Positions 29,401 through 37,935 of a stretch of DNA of 64,000 bases are shown piece by piece (positions within the stretch are counted from its first letter, which is position 1; each line of letters opens with the position of its first letter). Below the pieces are notes generated by a model, which searched no databases, was not told the DNA's origin, and saw only the letters and a list, made by a program, of their open reading frames with translations. A program made the position numbers and the translations under genes. The stretch is from Balneola sp. (GTDB lineage: Bacteria > Bacteroidota > Rhodothermia > Balneolales > Balneolaceae), in the NCBI GenBank assembly GCA_002720745.1, contig PBJO01000018.1, forward strand, positions 62,001-126,000, in the 5' to 3' direction.

Positions 29401-30805
29401 ATACTTCATTTACCCGCTGCTCTTCTGGTAACCCGTGATCAATTAGCTCTAAGTAGAAGTCATCTCCAAAACAATCAATCCACCAACTAATCTCTACTTC
29501 TGCAGCTTCTATTCCTTTATTAAGAATGAGTTCTCCCAAAATACCGTTGGTTCCACCGCTTAACGCAATAATATCTTTAGAATACTCAGCTATAATCTGT
29601 TTATCTACCCTTGGGTATTTATAATAATATCCTTGGGTGTATCCAAGAGAACAGATTTTTGATAGGTTTTTGAAGCCCTGCTGATTCTTTGCTAGTAAGG
29701 GTATTTGCCAACGTAAATCACGATGTTCGCGGGTAAATTTTTTCTTCGAGTGATCTTCAACCAAATACAGTTCACACCCCACTATGGGCTTGACGCCCTG
29801 TTTATGCGCTTCGGCAACAAACGCAAAGGCACCAAACATATTACCTAAGTCAGTTAGACCCACTGCAGGCATTTTCCACTGTGCTGCTTTCGTAATCAAA
29901 TCTTTAACCCCTGCTGTGGATCGTAATACAGAGTGTTTAGAATGAGTGTGCAAGTGAGAGAAAATCAGTGGCTCGCCTTGGGTCCATTTTTCAAGTTTTT
30001 TTTTGGTGATTTCTTTTTGTTCTTTGAAGGCTAAAGAGCTGTCCTGTTCAGCTATTGGATCGCCATCCGTTTTCGCTCTGGCCGATTTATTCTGTGATAA
30101 TACCAAGTGCTCCAGCTGCTTTTCGGTAGTTTTAGAGGTTTTTAACCTATCTGGAGATACAAGATCAATGTAATATTCTCTTTTTAGGTAACTCTGTGGG
30201 GATTCATACAATTTGGCGTCTATCGGAAAGCTGAACTTCGCTTCACCAAGCAGCACTAACTCTAAAAAACAACGGGCCGTAGCCTCTACATCGGCAGCAG
30301 CATCGTGGGCATCGTCAAACCCCCTGTTGAACAAGGCATGGTGAAGTTCTCCAAGGGAAGGCCACTTAAAACCTCTTGGTCCAGGAATGGCACAAAATTG
30401 TGTTCCCTCATCCTTTGTATCTATTTTGGCCCTGTCCATTATGGCCGATGGGATTTTATTTCGCAGATATTCTGCACCCATTACACGTTCATCAAAAGAT
30501 ACATTATGCCCAACCAAAAAATGAGCTCGGTCAATATCGTTTCTAAAAATTACCAGTACTTCTTTGAGATCTACTCCTTCTCTTAAAGCTCTTTCGGTAG
30601 AAATGCCATGAATTTGTTCAGAATTAAAGGGTATAGTAAAGTCTTCCGGTCGGATGATATAGTTTCCACTCGACTGAAGTGCTCCCGTATGGTCATGCAG
30701 CTGCCAGGCTAGTTGAACGAGTCTTGGCCAATTATCCAACTGCGTAATTGGCGCGCTATAATCTCGGGGTAATCCGGTGGTTTCGGTGTCAAATATTAGA
30801 TACAT
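26498..30805 (-). CDS. dnaE: DNA polymerase III alpha subunit with fused N-terminal proofreading exonuclease
   Basis: At 1435 residues this is longer than a usual DnaE. Residues 1-185 form a DnaQ-type DEDDh exonuclease: FDTETTGL (D6, E8), GHNVSFDERV (D105) and DAHDAAADVEAT (H167, D172). A charged linker leads to the PHP domain starting at 283 (HLHTHSKHS), where later ligand motifs are altered (TDLGN for TDHGN at 318-322, and CNNCYY). The polymerase core is intact: GPGRGSAAGSVVAYVTGI, PDIDIDFDDEGRQ, GLHAAGIIIAP and RPGPMQFIPNYIDRKHG. A C-terminal OB domain (LNIIGIVTSKRVITDKKGRP) follows. The fused exonuclease probably supplies proofreading in cis. An 8-bp hairpin lies just upstream of the start. 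Confidence 0.96.
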   Translation of the reverse strand: MYLIFDTETTGLPRDYSAPITQLDNWPRLVQLAWQLHDHTGALQSSGNYIIRPEDFTIPFNSEQIHGISTERALREGVDLKEVLVIFRNDIDRAHFLVGHNVSFDERVMGAEYLRNKIPSAIMDRAKIDTKDEGTQFCAIPGPRGFKWPSLGELHHALFNRGFDDAHDAAADVEATARCFLELVLLGEAKFSFPIDAKLYESPQSYLKREYYIDLVSPDRLKTSKTTEKQLEHLVLSQNKSARAKTDGDPIAEQDSSLAFKEQKEITKKKLEKWTQGEPLIFSHLHTHSKHSVLRSTAGVKDLITKAAQWKMPAVGLTDLGNMFGAFAFVAEAHKQGVKPIVGCELYLVEDHSKKKFTREHRDLRWQIPLLAKNQQGFKNLSKICSLGYTQGYYYKYPRVDKQIIAEYSKDIIALSGGTNGILGELILNKGIEAAEVEISWWIDCFGDDFYLELIDHGLPEEQRVNEVFRDFSKKYGVPLVACNNCYYMEKADADAHDALICIGDGTLKSTPIGKGRDFRYGFPNHEFYFKSAEEMIGLFSETPEAIYGTNEIVQKIEPIVLEREVILPKFDIPVAFENEDDYLRHLTSEGAAEKYGEISSELKDRIDLELGIIKNMGFPGYFLIVQDFIAAAKKIGVYVGPGRGSAAGSVVAYVTGITNIDPFEYDLLFERFLNPERVSMPDIDIDFDDEGRQKVIEYVVDKYGADQVAHIITFGSMAARSSVRDVARVLDLPLSDADRIAKLIPERPGTTLDDAFSEVKELREIRDSEGLEAETLRMAQILEGSVRNTGLHAAGIIIAPDQLTEYVPVSTAKDADLQVTQFDGGVIESAGMLKMDFLGLKTLSILKTAIKFVYENHQKSYTLDDIPLDDAQTFELYQTGATLGTFQFESDGMRKYLKDLKPTTIDDLIAMNALYRPGPMQFIPNYIDRKHGREQVEYDHEDLVPLLRPTFGIMIYQEQIMKVAQQMGGYSLSEADVLRRIMGKKKADLLPPEEEKFVRQSVERGYDEKVAKNVFAKMALFAGYGFNKSHSAAYSVVAYHTMYFKANYTSEYMAAVLSHNMSDIKKIASFIEECKKLAIPVDPPNINTSMVRFVAKEGRVKYGMSAIKGVGENVIQHIIEQRIAEGDFKSIFEFASRVDVRICNRRTLESLIQAGAFDSLYDNRAQLLQGVEDILSYANRMQEEKRLNQANLFSGAGIHTALQEPKLPTIPKWTSMERLNREREFIGFYLSGHPLERYKEDIHLFSTHSLSSDSIDQLNHDSELNIIGIVTSKRVITDKKGRPIAFLMVEDLHSSMELAVFSKQFDQFAALLEVDNVLWIKGRYSKRDRGNSMIVQAVERVENLREKYQDKLRLSIRLHTHNLQSSSIDRLAQLFSLHQGLTYVKAEIESEQMERPVAMNIRKYVVDPSPTLMYELRTLLGKENVKLALQNGTR

Positions 30806-30815
30806 AGATAGGTAT

Positions 30816-30837
30816 TTACCCTAGTAATATAGGGTAA
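30816..30837. promoter_or_regulatory. 8-bp inverted repeat in the dnaE leader
   Basis: TTACCCTA at 30816-30823 and TAGGGTAA at 30830-30837 are perfect reverse complements around a six-base loop. In the dnaE transcript this hairpin would end about ten bases before the start codon and could hide or shape the ribosome-binding region. It could equally be a protein operator. No experimental support; inference from position. Confidence 0.4.
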
Positions 30838-30899
30838 CCCACAAAGACTATGTACACAAGTTTTCCACAAATTATGCAAATCAAACCCTATATTTAAGT

Positions 30900-31826
30900 A
30901 TGGCAATAGCACTCATCTCTACCAATAAAAATTTTCTTAAACTTAAAGAACATATCCAAGGTCTTGACCCTAATATTCAGGTGGATATATGGCCTCAGAT
31001 TACTTCAAAAAAGGCAGTGAGAATGTGCGTTTGCTGGAATATACCTCAACATACGTTAACTTCGTATCCAAACCTTCAGCTTATCCAGTCCTACGGAGCT
31101 GGTGTTTCTAAGCTGCTCGAAGATTCCAGTATTCCTCCACATATTCCCATTGCACGAATGAGTCTGAAATCCTTGGCCACCGACATGCTCGCATATGTAG
31201 AATGGGTGCTTATGGATATACGGCATAATGGATTACACTATCGAGCTAACCAATTTGAAGGACACTGGGAAAGCAAGGAAACGGTACGTCTCGAGGCACT
31301 CAAGGTTGGAATCATGGGGCTGGGTAGTATAGGACAGTATGTGAGTGTATCATTAGCAAACCAAGGTTATACCGTACTAGGATGGTCCCGTACTAAAAAA
31401 GAACTAGAAAATGTGCGTTGTTACGAACAACAGGAACTCCACACTTTTGCTCGGCAGTGTAATATAGTGGTTTGCCTACTACCAACTACAACAGAAACTC
31501 AAGGCCTGTTGGAACTTGAGCTTTTCAAAAGTATGCCGAAGCCCAGTTTTATTATTAATGCAGGACGAGGAGCTCAACTCATCGATGAAGACTTGATATA
31601 CGCCCTAGACACTCAGCAAGTTCAGGGAGCGTACCTAGACGTATTCACTCAGGAACCTCTCGATCGTGATCATCATTTTTGGTCTCGAAAGGAAATAATG
31701 ATTAGCCCACATATAGCTGCTCAAACTAGGGTAAGCGATGCCGCAGCTTTGATTGTGGACAATTATCATAGAATTTCTTCCGGCATGCCTGCACAATTTC
31801 TTATAGATCGAGCAAAAGGTTATTGA
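30900..31826 (+). CDS. D-2-hydroxyacid dehydrogenase (GhrA-like)
   Basis: The 308-residue protein is a NAD(P)-dependent D-isomer specific 2-hydroxyacid dehydrogenase. The Rossmann motif is GIMGLGSIGQYVSVSLANQG near 136-156, followed by VLGWSRTKKE whose Arg after the second strand suggests NADPH preference. The conserved INAGRGAQLIDEDLI near 217-231, LDVFTQEPLDRDHHFW near 243-258 and the catalytic His in SPHIAAQT near 264-271 are all present. Glyoxylate or hydroxypyruvate reduction is likely. It is divergent from dnaE and convergent with crcB. Confidence 0.9.
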   Translation: MAIALISTNKNFLKLKEHIQGLDPNIQVDIWPQITSKKAVRMCVCWNIPQHTLTSYPNLQLIQSYGAGVSKLLEDSSIPPHIPIARMSLKSLATDMLAYVEWVLMDIRHNGLHYRANQFEGHWESKETVRLEALKVGIMGLGSIGQYVSVSLANQGYTVLGWSRTKKELENVRCYEQQELHTFARQCNIVVCLLPTTTETQGLLELELFKSMPKPSFIINAGRGAQLIDEDLIYALDTQQVQGAYLDVFTQEPLDRDHHFWSRKEIMISPHIAAQTRVSDAAALIVDNYHRISSGMPAQFLIDRAKGY

Positions 31827-31842
31827 TCTTCCTACTACTACT

Positions 31843-32280
31843 TTAACCTGAGATTTTTATTCCATAAATTAAATACCAACCCGCCATAGATAGAGCTAGC
31901 CCGAGTATAACTTGCAGTCCCATATTCAGAAAAGCACCCATAAATTGATCAGATTTAAGTAGCAAAAAAGTGTCAATGGTATAGGTGGAAAAAGTAGTAA
32001 AGCTACCTAAAAATCCGACAAACAATAAGATGCGAGGCCAGCCGCTTCCCCAATTTTTTAGCTCAAAAAGTGCTGCTAAAAGACCAACTAAGAAACATCC
32101 TATAAGATTCACAATCATAGTTCCAATCGGTAAAAATTCTGGCCTTAACCATCGGTGGACTCCTAAACCTAGTAAATAACGACTCAAAGCGCCAAGACTT
32201 CCACCGAGCATAACCGCTATTAGGGTACTTAACTGCACAGGTCTATTGGGTATAAATACTAACAGGATGAGTCCAATCAA
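31843..32280 (-). CDS. crcB: Fluoride efflux channel CrcB/Fluc
   Basis: A 145-residue Fluc protein with four hydrophobic helices. Family motifs are LGGSLGALSRYLLG, GTMIVNLIGCFLVGLL (the conserved Asn) and GFLGSFTTFSTYTIDTF, whose Phe residues and TTFST line the fluoride pore. The start used is a TTG at 32280, because GAGGA sits about seven bases before it; it lies inside the ilvE end, a 38-base overlap. A GTG at 32238 or ATG at 32211 are alternatives. Cotranscription with ilvE is likely but functionally unrelated. No fluoride riboswitch is seen. Confidence 0.92.
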   Translation of the reverse strand: MIGLILLVFIPNRPVQLSTLIAVMLGGSLGALSRYLLGLGVHRWLRPEFLPIGTMIVNLIGCFLVGLLAALFELKNWGSGWPRILLFVGFLGSFTTFSTYTIDTFLLLKSDQFMGAFLNMGLQVILGLALSMAGWYLIYGIKISG

Positions 32281-33325
32281 AATGGTCCTCTAACTGGCCA
32301 TATTGAATGCCTGTAATGGTGTTGTGAAATCTTTCAGCAAGCTGGCCAATTTTACCATCACCGATGGTAATTTCCTGTCCTTTATGCGCAATTCGACCTA
32401 CAGGACTAATAACGGCCGCTGTACCACTACCAAACACCTCTTTTAGATGACCATCAGCAAAGGCTTGCATAACTTCATCGATTGATATCTTTCTCTCTTG
32501 CACCTCATATCCCCATTCTTTCGCCAACTGAATAACGGAATCTCTAGTAATCCCAGACAAAACTGAGCCAGTTAAGGAAGGAGTAACTAGGATGTCACCA
32601 ATTAGGAAATGAATATTCATAGTGCCAACCTCTTCAATATATTTATGTTCAATGGCATCCAGCCAGAGTACCTGAGTAAAACCATCTTGTTGCGCCTGTT
32701 GGGCGGGTAAGAAACTGGCTGCATAATTACCCGCAGTTTTTGCCTCCCCAGTTCCACCTGGTACTGCGCGAACAAAGTCAGGAGAGGTGGTTAAAGAAAC
32801 CGGGTTAAATCCTTCGCCATAATAAGCTCCCACAGGAGACATAATTATGTGGTAAGCATAGGTCGCGGATACTCTCGCGGCAAGGTAATTTTCATTAGCA
32901 AAGATAAAAGGCCTAATATACAGTGCAGTTCCTCGCTTTTTGGGCACCCAAGCGGCATCTAACCGGATAAGTATTTCAAGAGCTTCAATAAATACTTCAT
33001 AAGAAGTCTCGGGTATACACATTCTCCGGCAAGATCGATTAAATCGAGCATGATGCACATCTGGCCGAAATAAATTGATTTGTTTTTCGTCCACATAAAA
33101 CGCTTTCATTCCTTCAAATACCGCCTGCCCATAATGAAGTACATTTAATGATGGATTAATTTCGATGGGACCGAATGGTTTAATCTGGCCAGTTTCCCAC
33201 GTATTGTGCGCGTACTGCATCTCAAACATATGATCGGTAAAACATCGACCAAAATCTAAATTATTCATATCTACTTCCTGAATCCTGGAAGAAGTCACCT
33301 TATCTACCTGTAATATTGAAGTCAT
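32243..33325 (-). CDS. ilvE: Branched-chain amino acid aminotransferase
   Basis: This 360-residue fold-type IV PLP enzyme carries out the last step of Leu, Ile and Val synthesis and the first of their breakdown. It has the eukaryote/large-type BCAT signature: FGPIEINPSLNVLHYGQAVF, FRPDVHHARFNRSCRRMCIP, the PLP lysine in GTGEAKTAGNYAASF, VLWLDAIEHKYIEEVGTMN and LTGSVLSGITRDSVIQLA near 260. The length suits this subgroup. It overlaps crcB downstream and is preceded by ppc on the same strand, with 84 bases between. Confidence 0.95.
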   Translation of the reverse strand: MTSILQVDKVTSSRIQEVDMNNLDFGRCFTDHMFEMQYAHNTWETGQIKPFGPIEINPSLNVLHYGQAVFEGMKAFYVDEKQINLFRPDVHHARFNRSCRRMCIPETSYEVFIEALEILIRLDAAWVPKKRGTALYIRPFIFANENYLAARVSATYAYHIIMSPVGAYYGEGFNPVSLTTSPDFVRAVPGGTGEAKTAGNYAASFLPAQQAQQDGFTQVLWLDAIEHKYIEEVGTMNIHFLIGDILVTPSLTGSVLSGITRDSVIQLAKEWGYEVQERKISIDEVMQAFADGHLKEVFGSGTAAVISPVGRIAHKGQEITIGDGKIGQLAERFHNTITGIQYGQLEDHFDWTHPVSIYTQ

Positions 33326-33409
33326 GATTTTCCGTGTTGAATCTTTTGCGAAATATAGTAAGGATGGATATGAATATTTAGAATTTTACAGCTATTTGAA
33401 TGAAAAAAA

Positions 33410-36235
33410 TTATCCTGTACTCTGCATGGCTGCAGCTATACTGTTGATGTTTAAAAACAATAATTCAGTAAGAATTTCTTCTTGATTTTGGTCGGTTATA
33501 TCCCTTTTTACCCATCGTTGAATTAACTCAGTTTGAATAACATTGAGCGGATAGGTAAAGGGATTTCGAAATTGTATGGAGCGCTGAATAACGGGGTTAT
33601 GATCTAAAATTTTCTCCATTCCAGCAATACCTGTGATATACTCGGTAGCCCATTGGTAATCCAGCAGTATCATTTGATGAAAAGTATCCTCTTCAGGATG
33701 ATCCAAGTATAACTCTGAGGTGGCAATATGGGTTCGAGCTAACTCACGCTGGGAATTATTAAGAACGGTATGAAAAAAGGTCCATTCTCTAAACCATCGC
33801 TTTACAATATCTTGAGCATCAGGATTGTTGCCAATAAGCTTTTTTAAACCAGATCCAATTCCGTACCAGCCTGGTACATTATAACGGACTTGGGTCCAAG
33901 CAAAGACCCATGGTATAGCTCTAAGGCCTTCGAATGTAAGCCCACCGCTAGCACCTCTGGAAACAGGTCGGGAGGCAATAGGAAGTTTTCCAATATGCTC
34001 GATAGGTGTTTTTTGCATATACCATTCCCAGAAACCAGGCGCATCAATTAAGCCTCTGTAGGCTTCCATCGTATATTTAGAAAGTTCTTGCATGAGATCC
34101 CATTCACGATCTTTTCCATAGAGATATCCGGGCGCATTCTTTTGAGCATTGATCACCTGAGCCATCGCATGGACAAGCTGTTCTAAGTGACGATGAGCAA
34201 TGGTTTCTAGGGAGTAGCGAAAAGAAATCACCTCGCCTTGTTCGGTAAATCTAATGCGCCCATTATTACTTACCGGAGGCATTGCTAAAATAGCCTTGTT
34301 GGACTGTCCACCACCTCTACCTATAGTACCACCTCGTCCATGAAAAAGCCTAAAATCAATATCATACTCCCGGCAAACAATTCCTAAATCATACTGAGCT
34401 TTGTTAAGTGTCCAATTTGCAGTCCAATAACCACCGTCTTTATTACTATCGGAGTAACCCAACATGATTTCTTGGAAATTGTTTCTCGCTGCAATCTGCT
34501 GTTTGAATAAAGGGTCTTCAAACATCTGAGCCATAATATCTCGGGAGTTTTCTAAATCTTCTATGGTTTCAAATAGAGGAACCACATCCAATAGAGTAGT
34601 TACCTCGCCATCTAGTATACTCCATAAACCCATTTCTTTAGCTATCAGAAGAACTTCCAACATGTCGCTAACTCCATGAGTCATAGAGATTATGTAACTG
34701 CCAAAAATATTAGAGTCGAGCTCTAACATATCTCGAATCTCTTCAAATACCCCCAATACTCTTTGTGTAGTCTCACTTCGCTGAAATCCTATTGAACATA
34801 GTGGCCTTGGATTTTTAAGTTCTTTGTCCAAAAGGCTAATCTTTTCACCTTCTGAAAGATTAGTATAATCACATTCAGCACCGGCAAAGCTCAACATTTC
34901 TGTAACTGTTTCCTCATGAAGTCTAGAGTGTTGTCGTATATCCAATGCAGTTAAATGAAACCCAAAGGTTTTAGCACAGATAATAAGGTCATGAAGTCTC
35001 CCTTGTTCAGTCATCCCACCAAATCCTTGTTGTAGTAAAGATTCACTAATTAGCTCCAAATCCTCAATAAATACCTCAGGAGTATACTCCTTAGCTTTAT
35101 CTAGGATATGACCCTTTGACTGTTCAATTGCATGCAATTGAACAGTCAAGCGCTGCATAATGTGAGTAATTTTTCTTCGGTAAGGCTCTCTTTGATACCT
35201 TCTTTCGTATAAATCACTCAAAGGGTTATCACTTTCCTCCTTTCGTAAAGACACCCTCAATGCATCCGATATAGTAGCTTCTTTATATGAAATACTCAGA
35301 TACCTTCGAAGGTGATCCAATTTTTTCAAGTACAGCTGCAAAACGGTTTTACGCTGTTCTATGAGCGTTTTCCAAGTAACCGAAGAAGTGACATTTGGAT
35401 TTCCATCTCTGTCGCTCCCTATCCAAGAACGATATCGTAATACGATTGGTAAAGCGCGACTATGATTGGGATAAGCTTCTGGATAATAGGTTTCCAAAGC
35501 CAACCTTATGTCCTTATATAGCCGTGGGATAGCATCCCATATGGTATGGGTAAAGAAGTATAATCCATTTTCTACTTCATCTTCCACCGACATTCGTTCG
35601 GCTCGCACTTCATCGGTAAGTAGTAAGAGTTTAAGCTGATTAAGAATTTCTTTTCTTAAATGGCGTTCCTCGTCAGATGTTTGTTCTTCGGTACCCAACT
35701 TACTCACCATCTCACTTATTTCATGTTGCTTGGTTAGGATGCTACGTCGCCGAGCTTCAGTAGGGTGTGCGGTTATAGTAGGTTGGATATCCATTTGATC
35801 AAATACATCCATCACTTCTGCATAGGAATACCCTTGTTTTTTCATGGTGTATACAGCCTCCAAAATACTCTCATTTCGAGGAGTATCGGGTGTTTCTGCA
35901 AACTCTCGTTTACGATTGATCCGGCTTATCTCGTGCTGTTCTAAAGAGTTTACCAAATGAAAATATGTGGTATATAATCTCAGAAATTCCTTTATCTCCC
36001 CGTTAGATAGGTTTTGAAGCCCATTTAAAAAAGCCTCTAGTTTGCTAACTTGACCATTTTCTAATGCATTCTTTATTTGTATAGGAGCATTTCCCAGCAA
36101 AGCTAAAAAATCAGGCTTACTTCGATCTAGGCTAAGCTGTTCTAAAATTTCAGAAAGAACAATTACATGCTTAGATAGAGATTCACTAACCTTACTTTCA
36201 GAGGCTAGTTGACGGATGGTAGATTCTAACTCCAT
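33410..36235 (-). CDS. ppc: Phosphoenolpyruvate carboxylase
   Basis: Ppc carboxylates PEP to oxaloacetate, refilling the TCA cycle. The 941 residues include the catalytic His in ITAHPTEARRRSIL near 155-168, SWIGSDRDGNPNVT near 273-286, GYSDSNKDGGYWTANW near 595-610, and the flexible FHGRGGTIGRGGGQSNKA near 635-652. Its C-terminus QRSIQFRNPFTYPLNVIQ replaces the usual end with a shorter form but keeps the conserved RNP...NxxQ pattern; the very last residues (IAAAMQSTG) replace the usual AAGMRNTG. A perfect 34-bp palindrome lies within the coding sequence. Confidence 0.97.
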   Translation of the reverse strand: MELESTIRQLASESKVSESLSKHVIVLSEILEQLSLDRSKPDFLALLGNAPIQIKNALENGQVSKLEAFLNGLQNLSNGEIKEFLRLYTTYFHLVNSLEQHEISRINRKREFAETPDTPRNESILEAVYTMKKQGYSYAEVMDVFDQMDIQPTITAHPTEARRRSILTKQHEISEMVSKLGTEEQTSDEERHLRKEILNQLKLLLLTDEVRAERMSVEDEVENGLYFFTHTIWDAIPRLYKDIRLALETYYPEAYPNHSRALPIVLRYRSWIGSDRDGNPNVTSSVTWKTLIEQRKTVLQLYLKKLDHLRRYLSISYKEATISDALRVSLRKEESDNPLSDLYERRYQREPYRRKITHIMQRLTVQLHAIEQSKGHILDKAKEYTPEVFIEDLELISESLLQQGFGGMTEQGRLHDLIICAKTFGFHLTALDIRQHSRLHEETVTEMLSFAGAECDYTNLSEGEKISLLDKELKNPRPLCSIGFQRSETTQRVLGVFEEIRDMLELDSNIFGSYIISMTHGVSDMLEVLLIAKEMGLWSILDGEVTTLLDVVPLFETIEDLENSRDIMAQMFEDPLFKQQIAARNNFQEIMLGYSDSNKDGGYWTANWTLNKAQYDLGIVCREYDIDFRLFHGRGGTIGRGGGQSNKAILAMPPVSNNGRIRFTEQGEVISFRYSLETIAHRHLEQLVHAMAQVINAQKNAPGYLYGKDREWDLMQELSKYTMEAYRGLIDAPGFWEWYMQKTPIEHIGKLPIASRPVSRGASGGLTFEGLRAIPWVFAWTQVRYNVPGWYGIGSGLKKLIGNNPDAQDIVKRWFREWTFFHTVLNNSQRELARTHIATSELYLDHPEEDTFHQMILLDYQWATEYITGIAGMEKILDHNPVIQRSIQFRNPFTYPLNVIQTELIQRWVKRDITDQNQEEILTELLFLNINSIAAAMQSTG
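35116..35149. repeat. Perfect 34-bp palindrome inside ppc
   Basis: Two 17-base arms meet without a spacer: TTGACTGTTCAATTGCA at 35116-35132 and TGCAATTGAACAGTCAA at 35133-35149. In the ppc frame it encodes part of the segment TVQLHAIEQSKG. Such a perfect arm length is not expected by chance in 64 kb. It could form a cruciform or a very stable mRNA hairpin or be a binding site; no function is known to me. Confidence 0.85.
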
Positions 36236-36496
36236 ATATACTACGATTTTGAGATTGTGAGTACTTGAATTTAGTAAATTCTACAACCCGATATAGTATA
36301 AAGCTAGATTAGATTAGTTTATTTAAGTCGTCCAGTTAGAATTTTTTGGGAAAGGCAGTGTCATCCTCAAACGATATTAGCATATACAGTTATTCCCATG
36401 ATGATTAGAGTAAACCAAAGCCTCTTTTTTAAATTTTATTGGGGACTAAACTGACTTGACATTCGTCGTATAAAACTCCCCTCTATTCCAATAGGC

Positions 36497-37909
36497 TTAA
36501 ATAAAGTTGCGCTGCTGTAGGTATGGCTCAACCTTGTCGGCTACCAACACTACCTCATAACCATATTTCTGTAACAATGCAGAGGTATAAGCAGCTCTTC
36601 CACCAACTTTGCAATGAACCAAAAGAGGTTTATCAGTAGGTATTTTGTCAAGGTTTTTAACTATACGGGTATGAGCGAAGTTAAGTGCTCCCGGTATCGC
36701 GCCGATTACATGTTCGGATTCTTTGCGAGCATCTAACACACGATACTTACCTGATTCATTATAACTATCAAATTCTTCAAAAGTAATAGTTTCAGTTGTA
36801 ATCATTTTTAGATCTTGCTTAGCATATAGTTCCGATGGTGTTATATATCCGTTAATGTGATCTAAGCCAATGCGAAATAAATCAAGTATTGCTTCATGTA
36901 ATTTCTCTTCTTCCACCACCAAATATATGTGTTCATCCTCCATTACAAAAGATCCTACGGTAGTGTTAAAGGCTTTGTTAACCGGAGCAAATAAGGCACC
37001 CTTAAGATGATTGGCCATAAATTCATGCCGTCCTCGCGTATCAATGACTACAGCAAATTCATCTGAATTAATCGCAGCGACAAACTCATCTGCTGTCATT
37101 TTCTGAGGTATCGATACCTTTCCAAGCACCCTCGGACCCATTTTATTGTCACGCTTCATGCGAGCAAAATACAAAGGTGGTTCGGGTTGCCCATCTAGAA
37201 TATAATCCACAAAGTCCTGTTCAGTTATGGCTGCTCGTATTGAATTGTTAAACCGCATTTCATAGCCTACTGTAGAATCTGGTACTGCTCCTAAGGCTTT
37301 CCCACAAGCACTTCCGGCTCCATGACCAGGCCAAACTTGTACATAAGATGCTAAATCTTTGAATTTATCTAAGGATTTGTACAATGTTCTTGCCGATTCC
37401 TCCATCATTCCTTCCATACCAGCAGCCAACTCTAACAAATCGGGACGGCCTACATCGCCCACAAATATAAAATCACCAGAACAAATACCCATGGGCTCCT
37501 CCGTAGTGGCTCCATCTGACACCAAATAACTGATATGTTCGGGGGTATGACCGGGGCTATGAACTGCTTTAAAAATGATATTTCCTATTTTGAAGATATC
37601 ATTGTCCGTCAGAAATTCGTAGTTATAATCACTATTTTTAAGCCATTCATATTTCCAATTTACACCGCCTTCATCGGAGGCATAAACTTTTATCCCTCGG
37701 GCAGCAAATTCTCTTAGCCCTGAAATGTAATCTGCATGAATATGCGTATCGGCCGCAGCAACAATAGTTAATCCGTGCTTGTTAACTAGTTTATTGTATC
37801 GCTCTATGTCTCTCATAGGATCGATAACTATTGCTTCTCCTGATTTCTGGCAGCCAATTACATATGAGTACTGTGCTAGCTTTTCCTCAAAAATTTGCTC
37901 AAAAAACAT
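36497..37909 (-). CDS. CstB-like persulfide dioxygenase with two rhodanese domains
   Basis: The 470-residue protein has an N-terminal ETHE1-type metallo-beta-lactamase domain (DTHIHADYISGLREFA near 54-69, SPGHTPEHISYLV near 119-131, FVGDVGRPDL and WPGHGAGSACGKALGA), then a first rhodanese domain (VIDTRGRHEFMANHLKGALF) in which the active-site loop has no Cys (YLVVEEEKL), and a second with an intact loop (LLVHCKVGGRAAYTS). This order, with a dead middle rhodanese, is that of Staphylococcus CstB, which oxidises persulfides and yields thiosulfate. Sulfide or persulfide detoxification in the cytoplasm is inferred. No CstR-type sensor is adjacent. About 260 non-coding bases lie downstream. Confidence 0.9.
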   Translation of the reverse strand: MFFEQIFEEKLAQYSYVIGCQKSGEAIVIDPMRDIERYNKLVNKHGLTIVAAADTHIHADYISGLREFAARGIKVYASDEGGVNWKYEWLKNSDYNYEFLTDNDIFKIGNIIFKAVHSPGHTPEHISYLVSDGATTEEPMGICSGDFIFVGDVGRPDLLELAAGMEGMMEESARTLYKSLDKFKDLASYVQVWPGHGAGSACGKALGAVPDSTVGYEMRFNNSIRAAITEQDFVDYILDGQPEPPLYFARMKRDNKMGPRVLGKVSIPQKMTADEFVAAINSDEFAVVIDTRGRHEFMANHLKGALFAPVNKAFNTTVGSFVMEDEHIYLVVEEEKLHEAILDLFRIGLDHINGYITPSELYAKQDLKMITTETITFEEFDSYNESGKYRVLDARKESEHVIGAIPGALNFAHTRIVKNLDKIPTDKPLLVHCKVGGRAAYTSALLQKYGYEVVLVADKVEPYLQQRNFI

Positions 37910-37935
37910 GGTGACTTTACATTAGTTGTGTTTGG

